Shown: positions 18,701 through 29,299 of the stretch, piece by piece | How the letters are laid out: the number at the start of each line of letters is the position of its first letter | Numbering within the stretch: position 1 is the stretch's first letter | From: Sphingomonas mollis | GTDB taxonomy: Bacteria; Pseudomonadota; Alphaproteobacteria; Sphingomonadales; Sphingomonadaceae | DNA: 64,000 nucleotides | NCBI RefSeq assembly: GCF_016427505.1 | Contig: NZ_JAELXS010000003.1 | Coordinates: 372,001 to 436,000 of the forward strand | Direction: 5' to 3' | The notes under the pieces: model-generated | Database searches by the model: none | Told to the model about the DNA's origin: nothing | The model's input: the letters and a program-made list of their open reading frames with translations, nothing else | Made by a program: the position numbers and the translations under genes

Positions 18701-19762
18701 ATGCGATCGATGACGATGAATACGGCCGCATCCCTGCTGGCGCTCGCACTCGGGCTGGCGCTGGCGGGATGCGGCAAGGGTGGATCGGAACGGGCGAAGT
18801 CGCAGCCGCCGCTGGTGCGCGTCGCCGCGCCCGCGCCGCATCGCTTCGTCGATCGGATCGAGGCGGTGGGGACCGCGCGCGCCAACGAGCAGGTGACGCT
18901 CGCCTCGCCGGTGACCGAGCGGATCGAGCGGCTGCATTTCGACGATGGCGGCTATGTCGCGCGCGGACAGGTGATCGCGGTGCTGGCGCAGGGGCAGGAA
19001 CAGGCGTCGCTGGCGGGCGCGTTGGCGGCCGAGCGACAGGCGAAGGCGCAGCTGGGGCGGATCGAATCGCTGACCGGGCGCGGCTTCGTGACGCGCGCCA
19101 GTCTGGAACAGCAGACGGCCGCCGCGCAGCAGGCGCGCGCCACCGCCGACGATGCGCGGGCCCAGATCAGCGACCGGGTGATCCGCGCGCCGTTCGGCGG
19201 TTATGTATCGCTGCGGACGATTTCGGAGGGCGCGATCGTCGGCGCGGGGACGGTGATCGCGACGGTCAGCGACGTGTCGCGGATAAAGCTCGATTTCTCG
19301 GTGCCGGAGACGATGCTGGCGAGCCTGCACAAGGGACAGGCGCTGGATGCCACCGCCGCCGCGTTTCCGGGGCGTGCGTTTCGCGGGGTGGTGGCGACGA
19401 TCGATCCGGTGATCGACCCGACGACGCGGGCGGTGCTGGTCCGCGCGCTGCTGCCCAATCCCGATCGCGCGCTGAAGCCCGGCATGTTGCTGACCGTCCG
19501 GGTCGATGCGGCCACGCGGCAGGCGGCGTCGCTGCCCGAACTGGCGATCGTGGGAGAAGGCTCGGAACGATATGTCTATGTCGTCGGCAAGGACAACAAG
19601 GCGGCGCGGGCGGCGGTGACGACGGGGTTGCGCGATAACGGACTGGTCGAGGTGCGCGGCCTGCCGGCGGATGCGAGGGTGATCGTCGAGGGCGTGGTGA
19701 AGGTGAGCGACGGCGCGCGTGTCCGCGTTCAGGGTGCGCCGGCTACGCGGGCGGGCGGCTGA
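18701..19762 (+). CDS. RND efflux periplasmic adaptor (membrane fusion) lipoprotein
   Basis: 353 residues. A lipobox LALAGC places the lipid-anchored Cys at residue 24. The following parts are those of a MexA/AcrA-like adaptor: a split lipoyl domain (VTLASPVTERIERLHFDDGGYV and VIRAPFGGYVSLRTISEGA), a short coiled hairpin rich in Ala and Gln between them, and a beta-barrel region with LKPGMLLTVRV. It links the inner-membrane pump to an outer-membrane channel. The start at 18701 is preceded by GAGGGTG. Four bases separate it from the pump gene. No TolC-type channel gene is near. Confidence 0.94.
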   Translation: MRSMTMNTAASLLALALGLALAGCGKGGSERAKSQPPLVRVAAPAPHRFVDRIEAVGTARANEQVTLASPVTERIERLHFDDGGYVARGQVIAVLAQGQEQASLAGALAAERQAKAQLGRIESLTGRGFVTRASLEQQTAAAQQARATADDARAQISDRVIRAPFGGYVSLRTISEGAIVGAGTVIATVSDVSRIKLDFSVPETMLASLHKGQALDATAAAFPGRAFRGVVATIDPVIDPTTRAVLVRALLPNPDRALKPGMLLTVRVDAATRQAASLPELAIVGEGSERYVYVVGKDNKAARAAVTTGLRDNGLVEVRGLPADARVIVEGVVKVSDGARVRVQGAPATRAGG

Positions 19763-19766
19763 CGCG

Positions 19767-22700
19767 ATGATGCTGTCCGATCTTTCCGTCCGGCGGCCGG
19801 TGGTCGCGGCGGTGATGGCGATCCTGCTGACCATCGTCGGCGTGGTCGGCTTCATGGGCCTGTCGGTGCGCGAATATCCCGATACCGATCCGCCGGTGGT
19901 GTCGGTGCAGACGACGTATACGGGCGCGGCGGCGGCGGTGATCGAGAGCCGCATCACCCAGCCGTTGGAGGAACGGCTGGCGGGGGTCGAGGGGATCGAG
20001 ACGATCACCAGCCGGTCGTCAGACGGGCGATCGGATATCTCGATCGAATTCCGCCCCGGCCGCGACATCGATTCCGCCGCCAACGACGTGCGCGACCGGG
20101 TGGCGGGCGCCGCGCAGGATCTGCCCGAAGAGGCGCTGGCACCGGAAGTGCGCAAGGTCGATTCGGATTCTCAGCCGGTGCTGTTCCTGGTCGTGCAGGC
20201 GCCGGGATGGGACCGGATGAAGCTGTCCGATTATGTCGACCGGGTGATCGCCGATCGGCTGTCGACGCTGGATGGGGTGGCGCAGGTCAATCTGGTCGGG
20301 CTGGCCAAGCCGTCGATGCGGGTGTGGCTGGATGCCGACCGGCTCGCCGCGTTCCGGCTGACGCCGCGTGACGTCGAAACCGCGCTGCGCACGCAGAACG
20401 TCGAGCTGCCGGCGGGGCGGCTGGAGGCGAGCCAGCAGAACGTATCGCTGCGCGTGACGCGCGGGTTCGTGACGCCGGCCGATTTCCGTTCGCTCGTGAT
20501 CGGGCGCGGCACCGATGGCTATCTGGTGCGGCTGGGCGATGTGGCGCGGATCGAGCAGGGAGCGGAGAACCCCTACACCCGCTTCCGCTTCAACGGGCAG
20601 ACGGGCATCGGCATGGGCATCGTGCGCCAGTCGGGTGCGAACACGCTGGCGGTGGCGCAGGCGGCCAAGCAGATGATGGTCGACATGGCGCCCGACCTGC
20701 CGCGCGGCGTGTCGGTGCAGGTCGGTTCCGACAGCTCGCTGTTTATCGAACGCGCGATCGAGGGTGTGTGGCATACGCTGGCCGAGGCGGCGGTGCTCGT
20801 CGTGCTGGTCATCTTCCTGTTCCTGGGCAGTTGGCGGGCGACGTTGATCCCGGCGATCACGGTGCCGATCTGTCTGCTCGCCACCTTCGCGGTGCTGTGG
20901 GGGCTGGGCTATTCGATCAACCTCCTCACGTTGCTGGCGCTGGTGCTGGCGATCGGGCTGGTCGTCGATGACGCGATCGTAGTGCTGGAGAATGTCCATC
21001 ACCGGATCGAGGGGGGCGAGAACCCGCTGGTCGCGTCGTATCTGGGTACGCGGCAGGTGGGGTTCGCGGTGATCTCGACCACCGCCGTCGTCTGCGCGGT
21101 GTTCGTGCCGGTGATGTTCATCGCCGGGCAGACGGGGTTGCTGTTCCGCGAACTGGCGGTGGCGATGATCGCGGCGGTGGCGTTGTCGGGGCTGCTCGCG
21201 CTGTCGCTGGCGCCGATGCTGTGTTCCAAGTTGTTGAAGCATCAGGAACGGCGCGGGTTCGCAGCGAAGGTCGATCGCGGTTTCGCGGTGGTCGAGCGCG
21301 GTTACGGCCGGTGGCTGACGCGCACGCTGGCGCGGCCGTGGCCGGCGATGCTGGCGACGGCGGCGTTCCTGATCGCAGCGGGCTGGCTGTTCACGACGAT
21401 CGACGCCGAACTGGTGCCGCCGGAGGATACCGGCGTGGTCGAGGTGCGTCTGAACGCGCCGGAGGGGACGGGCTTCGCACAGCTCGACGCCTATGTCGCG
21501 CAGGCGGAAAAGCTGGTGGAACCGATGGTCGGCAACGGCGCGGTGCGTGGCCTCGTCGCGCGACTGCCCGCCAGTTTCGGCGCGTCGGAAGATTTCAACA
21601 GCGCCAGCATGACTGTCTTTCTGAAGCCGTGGGAGGACCGGACGGTATCGTCGCAACAGGTCGCGCGGCTGGTGACGGAGCGGCTGTCGCAACTGACGGC
21701 TACGCGCGGCAATGCCACGGTGCGGTCGTCGCTGGGGCGTGGGCGTGGGCAGCCGCTGAACTTCGTGATTGCGGGATCGAGCTATCCGGCGCTGGCGAGG
21801 GCGCGGGACCGTATCCTGGCGGCGGCGCGGGAGAATCCCGGCCTCGTCAATCTCGATGCCGATTATGTCGAATCGAAGCCGCAGATCCTGATCGACGTCG
21901 ATACGCAGCGCGCCGGCGATCTGGGCGTGTCGGTGGATGACGTCAGTCAGGCGTTGCAGACGCTGATGGGATCGCGCCGCGCATCGACCTATGTGCAGGA
22001 CGGCGAGGAATATCGCGTGCTGGTGCAGGCGGAGGCGAACGGCCGCGACCGCGAGGGGCGGTTGTCGACCGTCTATGTCCGGTCGCGCACCGGCGATCTG
22101 GTGCCGCTGTCCAATCTGGTCCGCACCCGCGATGCCGCGTCGGCGCGCGAATTGGGGCGGTTCAACAAGATGCGGGCGATCACCTTTCAGGGCGGCCTTG
22201 CCCCCGGTTACACGCTGGGGCGGGCGCTATCGTTCCTGGAGGAACAGGCGCGGCAATCGCCGGAGGTCATCGCGGTGGGCTATCGCGGCGAGAGTCAGGC
22301 GTTCAAGCAGACGGGCAGTTCGATCTGGCTGGTGTTCGGGTTGACCATCGTCATCATCTACCTGTTGCTGGCGGCTCAGTTCGAGAGCTTCGTGCATCCC
22401 GTCGTCATCATCGCGGCGGTGCCGCTGGCGGTGGCGGGCGGGGTCGTCGGGCTGGCGGCGACGGGGATGACGATCAATCTGTTCAGCCAGATCGGTATCG
22501 TCATGCTCGTCGGTCTGGCTGCCAAGAACGGCATTCTGATCGTGGAGTTCGCCAACCAGTTGCGCGACGAGGGCGCGAGCGTGGGCGAGGCGATCGCTCA
22601 GGCGTCGGTCCGGCGGTTGCGGCCGATCCTGATGACGTCGATCGCGACCGTCATGGGCGCGGTGCCGCTGGCGATCAGTCACGGCGCGGGGGCGGGGTCG

Positions 22701-22871
22701 CGATCGGCGATCGGCGTGGTGATCGTGTTCGGCGTCAGCATCGCGACCGCGATCACGATGTTCGTGGTGCCGGTGCTGTACGCGCGGCTGGCGGGACGGA
22801 CCCGGTCGCCGCAGGCGGTGGGCCGCGAACTGGATGCGGCGCTGCGTCCGGTCGGGCAGGCGGCGGAATAG
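19767..22871 (+). CDS. RND family efflux transporter permease subunit (HAE1-like)
   Basis: 1034 residues, the usual length. MLSDLSVRRPVVAAVMAIL forms the first membrane helix, and two large periplasmic loops are separated by groups of helices. The proton-relay aspartate pair is present in VVDDAIVVLENVHHRIEGG, and the second-half equivalent MLVGLAAKNGILIVEFANQLRD is intact. It uses the proton gradient to export drugs or other hydrophobic compounds with the adaptor encoded just upstream. The substrate cannot be predicted. It is followed after 83 bases by the GH97 gene. Confidence 0.96.
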   Translation: MMLSDLSVRRPVVAAVMAILLTIVGVVGFMGLSVREYPDTDPPVVSVQTTYTGAAAAVIESRITQPLEERLAGVEGIETITSRSSDGRSDISIEFRPGRDIDSAANDVRDRVAGAAQDLPEEALAPEVRKVDSDSQPVLFLVVQAPGWDRMKLSDYVDRVIADRLSTLDGVAQVNLVGLAKPSMRVWLDADRLAAFRLTPRDVETALRTQNVELPAGRLEASQQNVSLRVTRGFVTPADFRSLVIGRGTDGYLVRLGDVARIEQGAENPYTRFRFNGQTGIGMGIVRQSGANTLAVAQAAKQMMVDMAPDLPRGVSVQVGSDSSLFIERAIEGVWHTLAEAAVLVVLVIFLFLGSWRATLIPAITVPICLLATFAVLWGLGYSINLLTLLALVLAIGLVVDDAIVVLENVHHRIEGGENPLVASYLGTRQVGFAVISTTAVVCAVFVPVMFIAGQTGLLFRELAVAMIAAVALSGLLALSLAPMLCSKLLKHQERRGFAAKVDRGFAVVERGYGRWLTRTLARPWPAMLATAAFLIAAGWLFTTIDAELVPPEDTGVVEVRLNAPEGTGFAQLDAYVAQAEKLVEPMVGNGAVRGLVARLPASFGASEDFNSASMTVFLKPWEDRTVSSQQVARLVTERLSQLTATRGNATVRSSLGRGRGQPLNFVIAGSSYPALARARDRILAAARENPGLVNLDADYVESKPQILIDVDTQRAGDLGVSVDDVSQALQTLMGSRRASTYVQDGEEYRVLVQAEANGRDREGRLSTVYVRSRTGDLVPLSNLVRTRDAASARELGRFNKMRAITFQGGLAPGYTLGRALSFLEEQARQSPEVIAVGYRGESQAFKQTGSSIWLVFGLTIVIIYLLLAAQFESFVHPVVIIAAVPLAVAGGVVGLAATGMTINLFSQIGIVMLVGLAAKNGILIVEFANQLRDEGASVGEAIAQASVRRLRPILMTSIATVMGAVPLAISHGAGAGSRSAIGVVIVFGVSIATAITMFVVPVLYARLAGRTRSPQAVGRELDAALRPVGQAAE

Positions 22872-22954
22872 GGGGACCTCGCGTATCGCCGCTTGACCGG
22901 TCGCCCCGTCGCCGCGATGCATCGCCGCCAGGCAACGGTTCGTCGGAGAGATGC

Positions 22955-24916
22955 ATGAGACTGGGCACTATATTGCTGGGCAACGTCGCGATCATCATCG
23001 CGGCGCCGGCAGCGGCGCAGAACCGGCTCGATCTGGCGTCGCCTGATGGCACGATCACGCTGTCGATCGCGTCGGACGGCAATGGGCCACCCAAGTACGA
23101 GGTGACGCGTCATGGTGAGGCGGTGCTGGCGCCGTCGCCGCTGGGGTTCGATTTCACCGATGGATCGCGGACGGATGCGCTGCGGATGGCGGAGGTGCGC
23201 CGCGCCGCCGTCGACCGCACGGTGCCGCTGGTCGCGACCAAGGCGGCGAGCGCGCGCGACCATTATAACGAGCTGGTCGTCTCGCTCGCCGATCCCGCCG
23301 GCAAGCGCGGGCCGATCGAACTGGACCTGCGCGCGTATGACGACGGCATCGCCTTTCGCTATCGCCTGCCCGGTGGCGACCAGCCGATCGCGATCCGGGA
23401 GGAGCGGACGGGGTTCTATTTCCCGACCAACGACCGGTGCTGGGGCCTGAACGTCGGCCGCGCGACGAGCAGCCATGAGGGGGAATATGATCCCGTCCGC
23501 GTCTCGCAGGTGCGGCCGATGCACATGTTCGACCCCGGCATGCTGTGCAAGACCGGCAGCGACCGCACCAGCTTCGTGATCGCCGAGGCGGGTCTGGCGA
23601 ATTATGCCGGGCTGTACCTGCGCGGGCGCGAGGATGGCGGGCTGGGCCTCGACACGCGGCTGGCGCCGTTGCCGGGCGAATTGCGGACGGCGGTACGCGC
23701 CGCCGCGGGGCAGTCGCTGACGTCGTCATGGCGGGTGGTGATGATGGCGGACCGGGCGGGCGACCTGATCGCGTCGAACCTGATCGGCAATCTCAATCCG
23801 CCGGCCACCGGCGACTGGCGCTGGATACAACCGGGCAAGTCGGCATGGGACTGGTGGTCTGGACCGTATTTTCCAGGGCAGGCGCAGGCGGCGATGAACA
23901 TGGCCGATCTGAAGAAGCTGATCGATTTCGCCGGTGCGTCGGGCCTGAGATACATGTTGATCGACGAGGGGTGGGCGCTCAATTCCGGGGTCGGCGGATC
24001 GGCGCCGGCGGATACCGACATCACGAAGACGCAGGCCGGCCTGGATATGCCCGATTTGGTCCGTTACGCCGCGGCGCGCAAGGTCGACCTGATGCTGTGG
24101 TTGCAATGGAGCCAGCTCGACGCACGGATGGCCGAGGCGATGGATCAATATGCCCGCTGGGGGATCAAGGGCATCAAGGTCGATTTCATGGATCGCAACG
24201 ATCAGGTGATGGTCGATTACTACCACCGCGTGCTGGCCGAGGCGGCGAAGCGCCATCTGCTGGTCGATCTGCACGGTGCCTATCAGCCGACCGGCCTGAA
24301 CCGCACCTATCCCAATTACGTCACGCAGGAAGGCGTGATGGGCGCGGAGTACAACAAATGGTCGAAACGCGTCACGGCGACGCATAACGTCAGCCTGGCA
24401 TTCACGCGCATGGTGCTGGGGCCGCTGGATTACACGCCGGGCGGGTTCCGCAACCGGACGCCGGCCGACTTCAAGCCGGTGAACAGCCCGCCACAGGTGC
24501 AGACGACGCGCGGACAGGCGCTGGCGATGTACGTCGTGTATGAAAGCCCGGTGCAGATGGTGTCGGACAGCCCCGATGCGTATCGAGGCCAGCCCGAGTT
24601 CGCCTTCGTGCGTGACGTGCCGACGACATGGGACGAGACGCGGTTTCTGGACGGCGACATCGGCAGCCATGTCGTGGTGGCCCGGCGCAAGGGTCGGGAC
24701 TGGTATATCGGTGCGATGAACGGTGCCGAGGGGCGGACGGTGACGTTGCCGCTGGCGTTTCTGGGCAAGGGGCGCTTCGCGGCGACGATCTGGCAGGACG
24801 GTGCGAGGGCGGACAAGGTCGCGCTGACCGAACACAGCGTGGGTGCCAACGATACGCTGACGCTGCAACTGGCGGCGGCGGGTGGCGCGGCGGTGCGGTT
24901 GCGGGCGGGACGCTGA
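22955..24916 (+). CDS. Glycoside hydrolase family 97 alpha-glycosidase
   Basis: 653 residues with a signal peptide ([22 protein letters not shown]), so periplasmic. GH97 markers run through the protein: [49 protein letters not shown] and [13 protein letters not shown]. The family contains inverting alpha-glucosidases (SusB type) and retaining alpha-galactosidases. Asp410 after IKV stands at the end of the strand where retaining clan D enzymes carry the nucleophile, which would favour an alpha-galactosidase; this is inference. CGGAGAG precedes the ATG. The halogenase gene begins two bases after the stop, so they are one operon. Confidence 0.93.
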   Translation: MRLGTILLGNVAIIIAAPAAAQNRLDLASPDGTITLSIASDGNGPPKYEVTRHGEAVLAPSPLGFDFTDGSRTDALRMAEVRRAAVDRTVPLVATKAASARDHYNELVVSLADPAGKRGPIELDLRAYDDGIAFRYRLPGGDQPIAIREERTGFYFPTNDRCWGLNVGRATSSHEGEYDPVRVSQVRPMHMFDPGMLCKTGSDRTSFVIAEAGLANYAGLYLRGREDGGLGLDTRLAPLPGELRTAVRAAAGQSLTSSWRVVMMADRAGDLIASNLIGNLNPPATGDWRWIQPGKSAWDWWSGPYFPGQAQAAMNMADLKKLIDFAGASGLRYMLIDEGWALNSGVGGSAPADTDITKTQAGLDMPDLVRYAAARKVDLMLWLQWSQLDARMAEAMDQYARWGIKGIKVDFMDRNDQVMVDYYHRVLAEAAKRHLLVDLHGAYQPTGLNRTYPNYVTQEGVMGAEYNKWSKRVTATHNVSLAFTRMVLGPLDYTPGGFRNRTPADFKPVNSPPQVQTTRGQALAMYVVYESPVQMVSDSPDAYRGQPEFAFVRDVPTTWDETRFLDGDIGSHVVVARRKGRDWYIGAMNGAEGRTVTLPLAFLGKGRFAATIWQDGARADKVALTEHSVGANDTLTLQLAAAGGAAVRLRAGR

Positions 24917-24918
24917 AG

Positions 24919-26436
24919 ATGACCGGGGCCGATGACCGTCGCATCCGCCGTATCCTGATCGTCGGCGGCGGTACGGCCGGATGGATGACGGCGGCGGCGC
25001 TGGCCCATGCGCTGCCGCGCGGATGCCGGATCGAGCTGGTCGAATCGGAGGATATCGGCACCGTCGGCGTCGGCGAGGCGACGATCCCGCCGATCCGCCT
25101 GTTCAACGAGACGCTGGGGATCAACGAGGCGGAGTTTCTGCGGGCGACGAAGGGCAGCTTTAAGCTGGGCATCGAATTCGTCGACTGGGCGAAGCGGGGC
25201 CATCGGTATTTCCACCCGTTCGGCACGTTCGGCAAACCGTTCGACATGCTGGCGGTGCACCAGCACTGGCTGCGCGCGCGGGCGGCGGGATCGACGGTGC
25301 CGCTCGACGATCTGTCGATGGCGTGGGGCGCGGCGAGCCGGAACCGCTTCGCGCCGCCGATGGTCGATCCCCGCAGCGTCGGATCGACGTTCGATTACGC
25401 GTATCACTTCGACGCCGGTCTCTATGCCGCGTTCCTGCGCCGTTATGCCGAGGCGCGGGGTGTCGTCCGGGTCGAGGGCAAGGTCGGCGATGTGACGCTG
25501 GAGGGGGAGAGCGGCCATGTCGCGTCGGTGACGCTGACCGATGGCCGCGTGCTGGCGGCCGAGCTGTTCGTCGATTGCAGCGGCTTTCGCGGGTTGCTGA
25601 TCGAGGGGGCGTTGCAGACCGGGTATGAAAGCTGGACGCACTGGTTGCCGTGCGACCGGGCGGTGGCGACTCCGTGCGCGCATGCGCCGGCCGGGGCGCT
25701 GACGCCCTATACGCGGTCGACGGCGCGGGCGGCGGGATGGCAGTGGCGCATCCCGCTGCAACACCGGGTCGGCAACGGATATGTCTATTGCAGCGAGCAT
25801 CTGTCGGATGACGAGGCGGCGACGACGCTGATGGCGGGGCTGGACGGCGAGGCACTGGGCGATCCGCGCTTCCTGCGGTTCCAGACGGGAAGGCGGCGGC
25901 AGTTCTGGAACCGCAACGTCATCGCGATCGGACTGGCGAGCGGATTCATGGAGCCGCTGGAATCGACCAGCATCCACCTGATCCAGGCGGGCATCGCCAA
26001 GCTGCTGGCGTTCTTTCCGACGCGCGATTTCGAGCCGCTGGGGATCGAGGAATATAACCGCGTCGCGATCACCGAATGCGAGCGTATCCGCGATTTCCTG
26101 ATCCTGCATTACAAGCTGACGCAGCGCGACGACGCGCCGTTGTGGCGGCAGTGCGCGGCGATGGCGATCCCCGATACGCTGGCGATGAAGATCGAGCATT
26201 TCCGCCGCCACGGCCGGCTGATCGCGCGCGACATGGACCTGTTCGGGGCGGCGAGCTGGCTGGCGGTGCATGTGGGGCAGTTGAACCTGCCCGAGGGCGG
26301 CGATCCGCTGATCGACTACGCCGCCGATCCCGCCGCGAGTCGCCGTTTCGTCGAGCAACTGGCGGGTGCGATCGGGCGGGCGGCGGATACGATGCCGACG
26401 CACGCCGACTATATCGCGCGCCACTGCGCCGCCTGA
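24919..26436 (+). CDS. Flavin-dependent tryptophan halogenase family protein
   Basis: 505 residues. The flavin-binding VGGGTAGW is at 15-22; the catalytic lysine of the family is present as Lys82 in GSFKLGIEF; the WxWxIP motif that blocks monooxygenase activity appears as WQWRIP near 275; EPLESTSIH carries the usual glutamate. All halogenase hallmarks are therefore kept. Homologues are common beside TonB receptors and glycosidases in Caulobacter and sphingomonads. A few such proteins halogenate free indoles in vitro, but their role in sugar loci is unknown. No partner flavin reductase gene is near. Confidence 0.92.
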   Translation: MTGADDRRIRRILIVGGGTAGWMTAAALAHALPRGCRIELVESEDIGTVGVGEATIPPIRLFNETLGINEAEFLRATKGSFKLGIEFVDWAKRGHRYFHPFGTFGKPFDMLAVHQHWLRARAAGSTVPLDDLSMAWGAASRNRFAPPMVDPRSVGSTFDYAYHFDAGLYAAFLRRYAEARGVVRVEGKVGDVTLEGESGHVASVTLTDGRVLAAELFVDCSGFRGLLIEGALQTGYESWTHWLPCDRAVATPCAHAPAGALTPYTRSTARAAGWQWRIPLQHRVGNGYVYCSEHLSDDEAATTLMAGLDGEALGDPRFLRFQTGRRRQFWNRNVIAIGLASGFMEPLESTSIHLIQAGIAKLLAFFPTRDFEPLGIEEYNRVAITECERIRDFLILHYKLTQRDDAPLWRQCAAMAIPDTLAMKIEHFRRHGRLIARDMDLFGAASWLAVHVGQLNLPEGGDPLIDYAADPAASRRFVEQLAGAIGRAADTMPTHADYIARHCAA

Positions 26437-26479
26437 AGAGCCGCCCGAAACATGAAATGACGTTCATCATCGCTATTCT

Positions 26480-26518
26480 CCGCAATCGTTTGTAAAAATC
26501 TGTTGCAAACGATTGCGG
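26480..26518 (+). promoter_or_regulatory. LacI-type operator pair before the TonB receptor
   Basis: CCGCAATCGTTTG (26480-26492) and CAAACGATTGCGG (26506-26518) are perfect inverted copies with centres 26 bases apart. Each half (GCAATCGTTTGT, TGCAAACGATTGCG) itself resembles the CpG-centred operators of LacI/GalR regulators. The pair lies 66 bases before the receptor start. A LacI gene follows the receptor, and a similar half site stands before the MFS transporter gene. It lacks a T run, so a terminator for the halogenase gene is less likely. Confidence 0.65.
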
Positions 26519-26583
26519 GGTAGGTATGTACCCCTCAGCTTCGCCTGCCGATCAGAGCAGGAATTTTGACTGGGAGGATCCTG

Positions 26584-29199
26584 ATGAGGAACGTCGCGCT
26601 GCAATCCTGTGTGTCGGTCATTGCGCTGACCACCGCGTGCTGGGCATTGCCCGCTGCCGCACAGGCCACCGATCCCGCCGCGGCCACCGCAACGGGCGCC
26701 ACCACGACGGCGGCGCAGTCGGCCGATCCCGTGGCCGCGCAGGCCGAGACGGATGCCGGTGCCGAGGATATCGTCGTCACCGCCACGACCGGCGAGCGGT
26801 CGCGCTTCCGCAGTTCGATCTCGGTATCGCAGGTCAGCCAGGAGGCGATCTCGAACTTCACGCCGCGTTCCGAAGCGGAAGTGCTGCGCAACATCCCCGG
26901 TCTGCAGCCGTCGGATACCGCCGGCCCCGGCGGTAACGCCAATATCGGCGTGCGCGGTATCCCGGTATCGACGGGCGGTTCCGAATATGTCGCGTTGCAG
27001 GAGGACGGTCTGCCCGTCACGCTGTTCGGCGACATCAATTTCGGCAACAACGATTACTGGATCCGCTTCGACCAGAATGTCGAGCGGGTCGAGGCGGTGC
27101 GCGGTGGTTCCGCGTCCACCTTCACGTCGCAGGCACCGGGCGCGGTCATCAACTATCTGAGCAAGACCGGCGATCGTGCGGGCGGCTCCGTCGCGTTCTC
27201 GAAGGGCGTCGGGTACCGCGAGAACCGCGTCGATTTCGATTACGGCGCGCCGATTTCGGACACGTTGCGCTTCCACGTCGGCGGTTATGCCCGCAACGGC
27301 GGCGGCCTGACCAACGAGCGGTTCAACATCCTGCGCGGTTACCAGATCAAGGCGAACGTCACCAAGGATTTCGCCGACAACCGCGGCTATATCCGCCTGA
27401 ACTTCAAGCGGCTGGACGAACAGGCGCCGACCAACACCGCGACGCCATCGATCGCGACGCTGGACGGCAACAAGGTGACGGATTTCGATCCGTTCCCCAA
27501 TTTCGACGGGCGTGACGGATCGACCTATTCGACCAACGCGCGCTCGTTCCAGTTCGTCGATCGCGACGGCAAGGTGAAGAACGCGCAGGTTCAGGGCATC
27601 CACCCGCGCATCACCGCGATCGGCGGCCAGTTCCATTATGCGTTGACCGATGCGATCACGATCGACGACAGCATGCGCTACAGCGACATGAGCGGCAATT
27701 TCACGACGCAGTTCCTGAACGTGACCAACCGGGTCAACACCAATCCGGTGCCGACCGGATTCTCGTCGTGCTTCGTGCCGGCCAGTTCCGGTTTCTCGGC
27801 GAACGGTGTCGTCGGATCGTGCGTGAACGGCGGTGTCGTCGGATCGGTCCGCTATGCGGCGGGTCCGAACAAGGGGCAGGTCTATACCGGCGCCTATGTG
27901 AACAATAACCCGAACATCAACACGCGCATGCGCAACATGAACAGCTTCGCCAACAACCTGTCGGTCGCCGGCAAGTTCGATGCGCTGGGCGGCAAGGTGT
28001 CGACGTCGGCGGGCTGGTTCCACATGAGCCAGAACATCGTGCAGGATTGGCACGTGAACCGTCAGTTCAGCGAAGTGAACGGCGAGAACGCATCGCCGCT
28101 GGAGCTGTTCTCGACCACCGGCACGCAGCTGACGGCGGCGGGGCAGGCGGGCTTCAACGACAATTGGGGATCGTGCTGCGCCCGGTCGGTCGACCTGACC
28201 TATACCGACGATGCCGGCGTGCTGTCGGCGGGTTACGAGCGCGGTGGCCTGAACCTGGACGCCAGCGTCCGGTTCGACAGCGTGAAGGGCAAGGGGACGG
28301 CGATCGGCGGCGTGGCCGGGCCGAACTACACCGTCACCGCCGGGCTCGGCACGGCGACGCTGCCGTCGCTGATCGCCGGTGCGGCGGTCGAGAACATCGA
28401 TTACAGCGACAATTACGTCAGCTGGTCGTTCGGTGCGCTCTATGCCTTCGACAACAGCACCAGCGTGTTTGCCCGTGCCAGCCGTGGTGGCCGCTTCAAC
28501 GCGGATCGCCGGGTGCTGAGCGGCAACTTCAATGCGGACGGCTCGCTCAATTCGCAGGGCAAGAGCACGTCGGTGAACTTCCTGAACCAGCAGGAAATCG
28601 GCCTGAAGCAGCGCGGCGACCTGTTCGCGGGCAATTACTCGGTGGAGATCACCGGTTTCCGCTCGACGCTGACCGAGAACAATTACGACTTCACGCGGAT
28701 CAACAATCCCGCGCCGAACAACGATCCGAATATCTCGAACGGATACCGGTCGTACGGCGTAGAATTCACCGGTCGGTTCAATCTGGGCGGGTTCCGGCTG
28801 GCGGCGGACGCGACGTACATCAACTCCAAAATCCGCGACAGCGCGACCGCGGTGCTGGTGGGCAACCGGCCGGGTGGCATTCCGCGCTTCATCTTCCTGG
28901 TATCGCCGTCGTACGACACCGGCTTCCTGGCGGGTGGCCTGAGCTTCAGCGGGCAGAGCAGCGTGCCGCTGGACGACTTCAACGTCTATACGGTGAAGGG
29001 ATCGACCTTCGTCAACGGCTTCCTGAAGGTACGGCCGGTCGACAGGGTGGAACTGGGGCTGAACGCCAACAACCTGTTCGACAAGCTCGGTTATCGTGGC
29101 GGTGGCAGCCTGATCCCGCTGTCCAGCACCAGCGCGATCTTCCAGAATTCGGCGGTCTATGGCCGGACGGTCACCGCGTCGATCCGCTACACTTTCTGA
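26584..29199 (+). CDS. TonB-dependent receptor
   Basis: 871 residues. After the signal peptide (cleavage near AAAQA) comes a TonB box EDIVVTAT near residue 61. The plug follows with EVLRNIPGLQPSD, NIGVRGIP and VERVEAVRGGSAS, then a large beta-barrel ending in ASIRYTF with the terminal Phe required for outer-membrane insertion. It imports a ligand across the outer membrane using TonB energy. Being placed between GH97/halogenase and LacI genes with a LacI operator before it, the ligand is most likely an oligosaccharide. The start at 26584 has GGGAGGATCCTG before it. Confidence 0.95.
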   Translation: MRNVALQSCVSVIALTTACWALPAAAQATDPAAATATGATTTAAQSADPVAAQAETDAGAEDIVVTATTGERSRFRSSISVSQVSQEAISNFTPRSEAEVLRNIPGLQPSDTAGPGGNANIGVRGIPVSTGGSEYVALQEDGLPVTLFGDINFGNNDYWIRFDQNVERVEAVRGGSASTFTSQAPGAVINYLSKTGDRAGGSVAFSKGVGYRENRVDFDYGAPISDTLRFHVGGYARNGGGLTNERFNILRGYQIKANVTKDFADNRGYIRLNFKRLDEQAPTNTATPSIATLDGNKVTDFDPFPNFDGRDGSTYSTNARSFQFVDRDGKVKNAQVQGIHPRITAIGGQFHYALTDAITIDDSMRYSDMSGNFTTQFLNVTNRVNTNPVPTGFSSCFVPASSGFSANGVVGSCVNGGVVGSVRYAAGPNKGQVYTGAYVNNNPNINTRMRNMNSFANNLSVAGKFDALGGKVSTSAGWFHMSQNIVQDWHVNRQFSEVNGENASPLELFSTTGTQLTAAGQAGFNDNWGSCCARSVDLTYTDDAGVLSAGYERGGLNLDASVRFDSVKGKGTAIGGVAGPNYTVTAGLGTATLPSLIAGAAVENIDYSDNYVSWSFGALYAFDNSTSVFARASRGGRFNADRRVLSGNFNADGSLNSQGKSTSVNFLNQQEIGLKQRGDLFAGNYSVEITGFRSTLTENNYDFTRINNPAPNNDPNISNGYRSYGVEFTGRFNLGGFRLAADATYINSKIRDSATAVLVGNRPGGIPRFIFLVSPSYDTGFLAGGLSFSGQSSVPLDDFNVYTVKGSTFVNGFLKVRPVDRVELGLNANNLFDKLGYRGGGSLIPLSSTSAIFQNSAVYGRTVTASIRYTF

Positions 29200-29212
29200 C
29201 CTCCTCTGTTGG

Positions 29213-29246
29213 CGGGGCCGGCATCGCGCCGGTCCCGTCGCTTTTT
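29213..29246 (+). terminator. Rho-independent terminator after the TonB receptor
   Basis: GGGGCCGGC (29214-29222) pairs with GCCGGTCCC (29228-29236) across a five-base loop with one wobble. A five-T run follows at 29242-29246. It separates the receptor from the LacI gene, which then depends on read-through or its own promoter. Confidence 0.75.
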
Positions 29247-29299
29247 GGGTTTTTCCGGCCGGCATTGCCAAGCGGTGCTGCGACCGCGAAAAGGGCAGC

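Noticed and set aside
16176..18749. An 857-codon open frame on the minus strand opposite the metalloprotease gene
   Set aside because: It is a shadow of GC-rich codon use. Its protein is Arg/His-rich without any domain, and the plus strand encodes a full metalloprotease with an HEVGH site.
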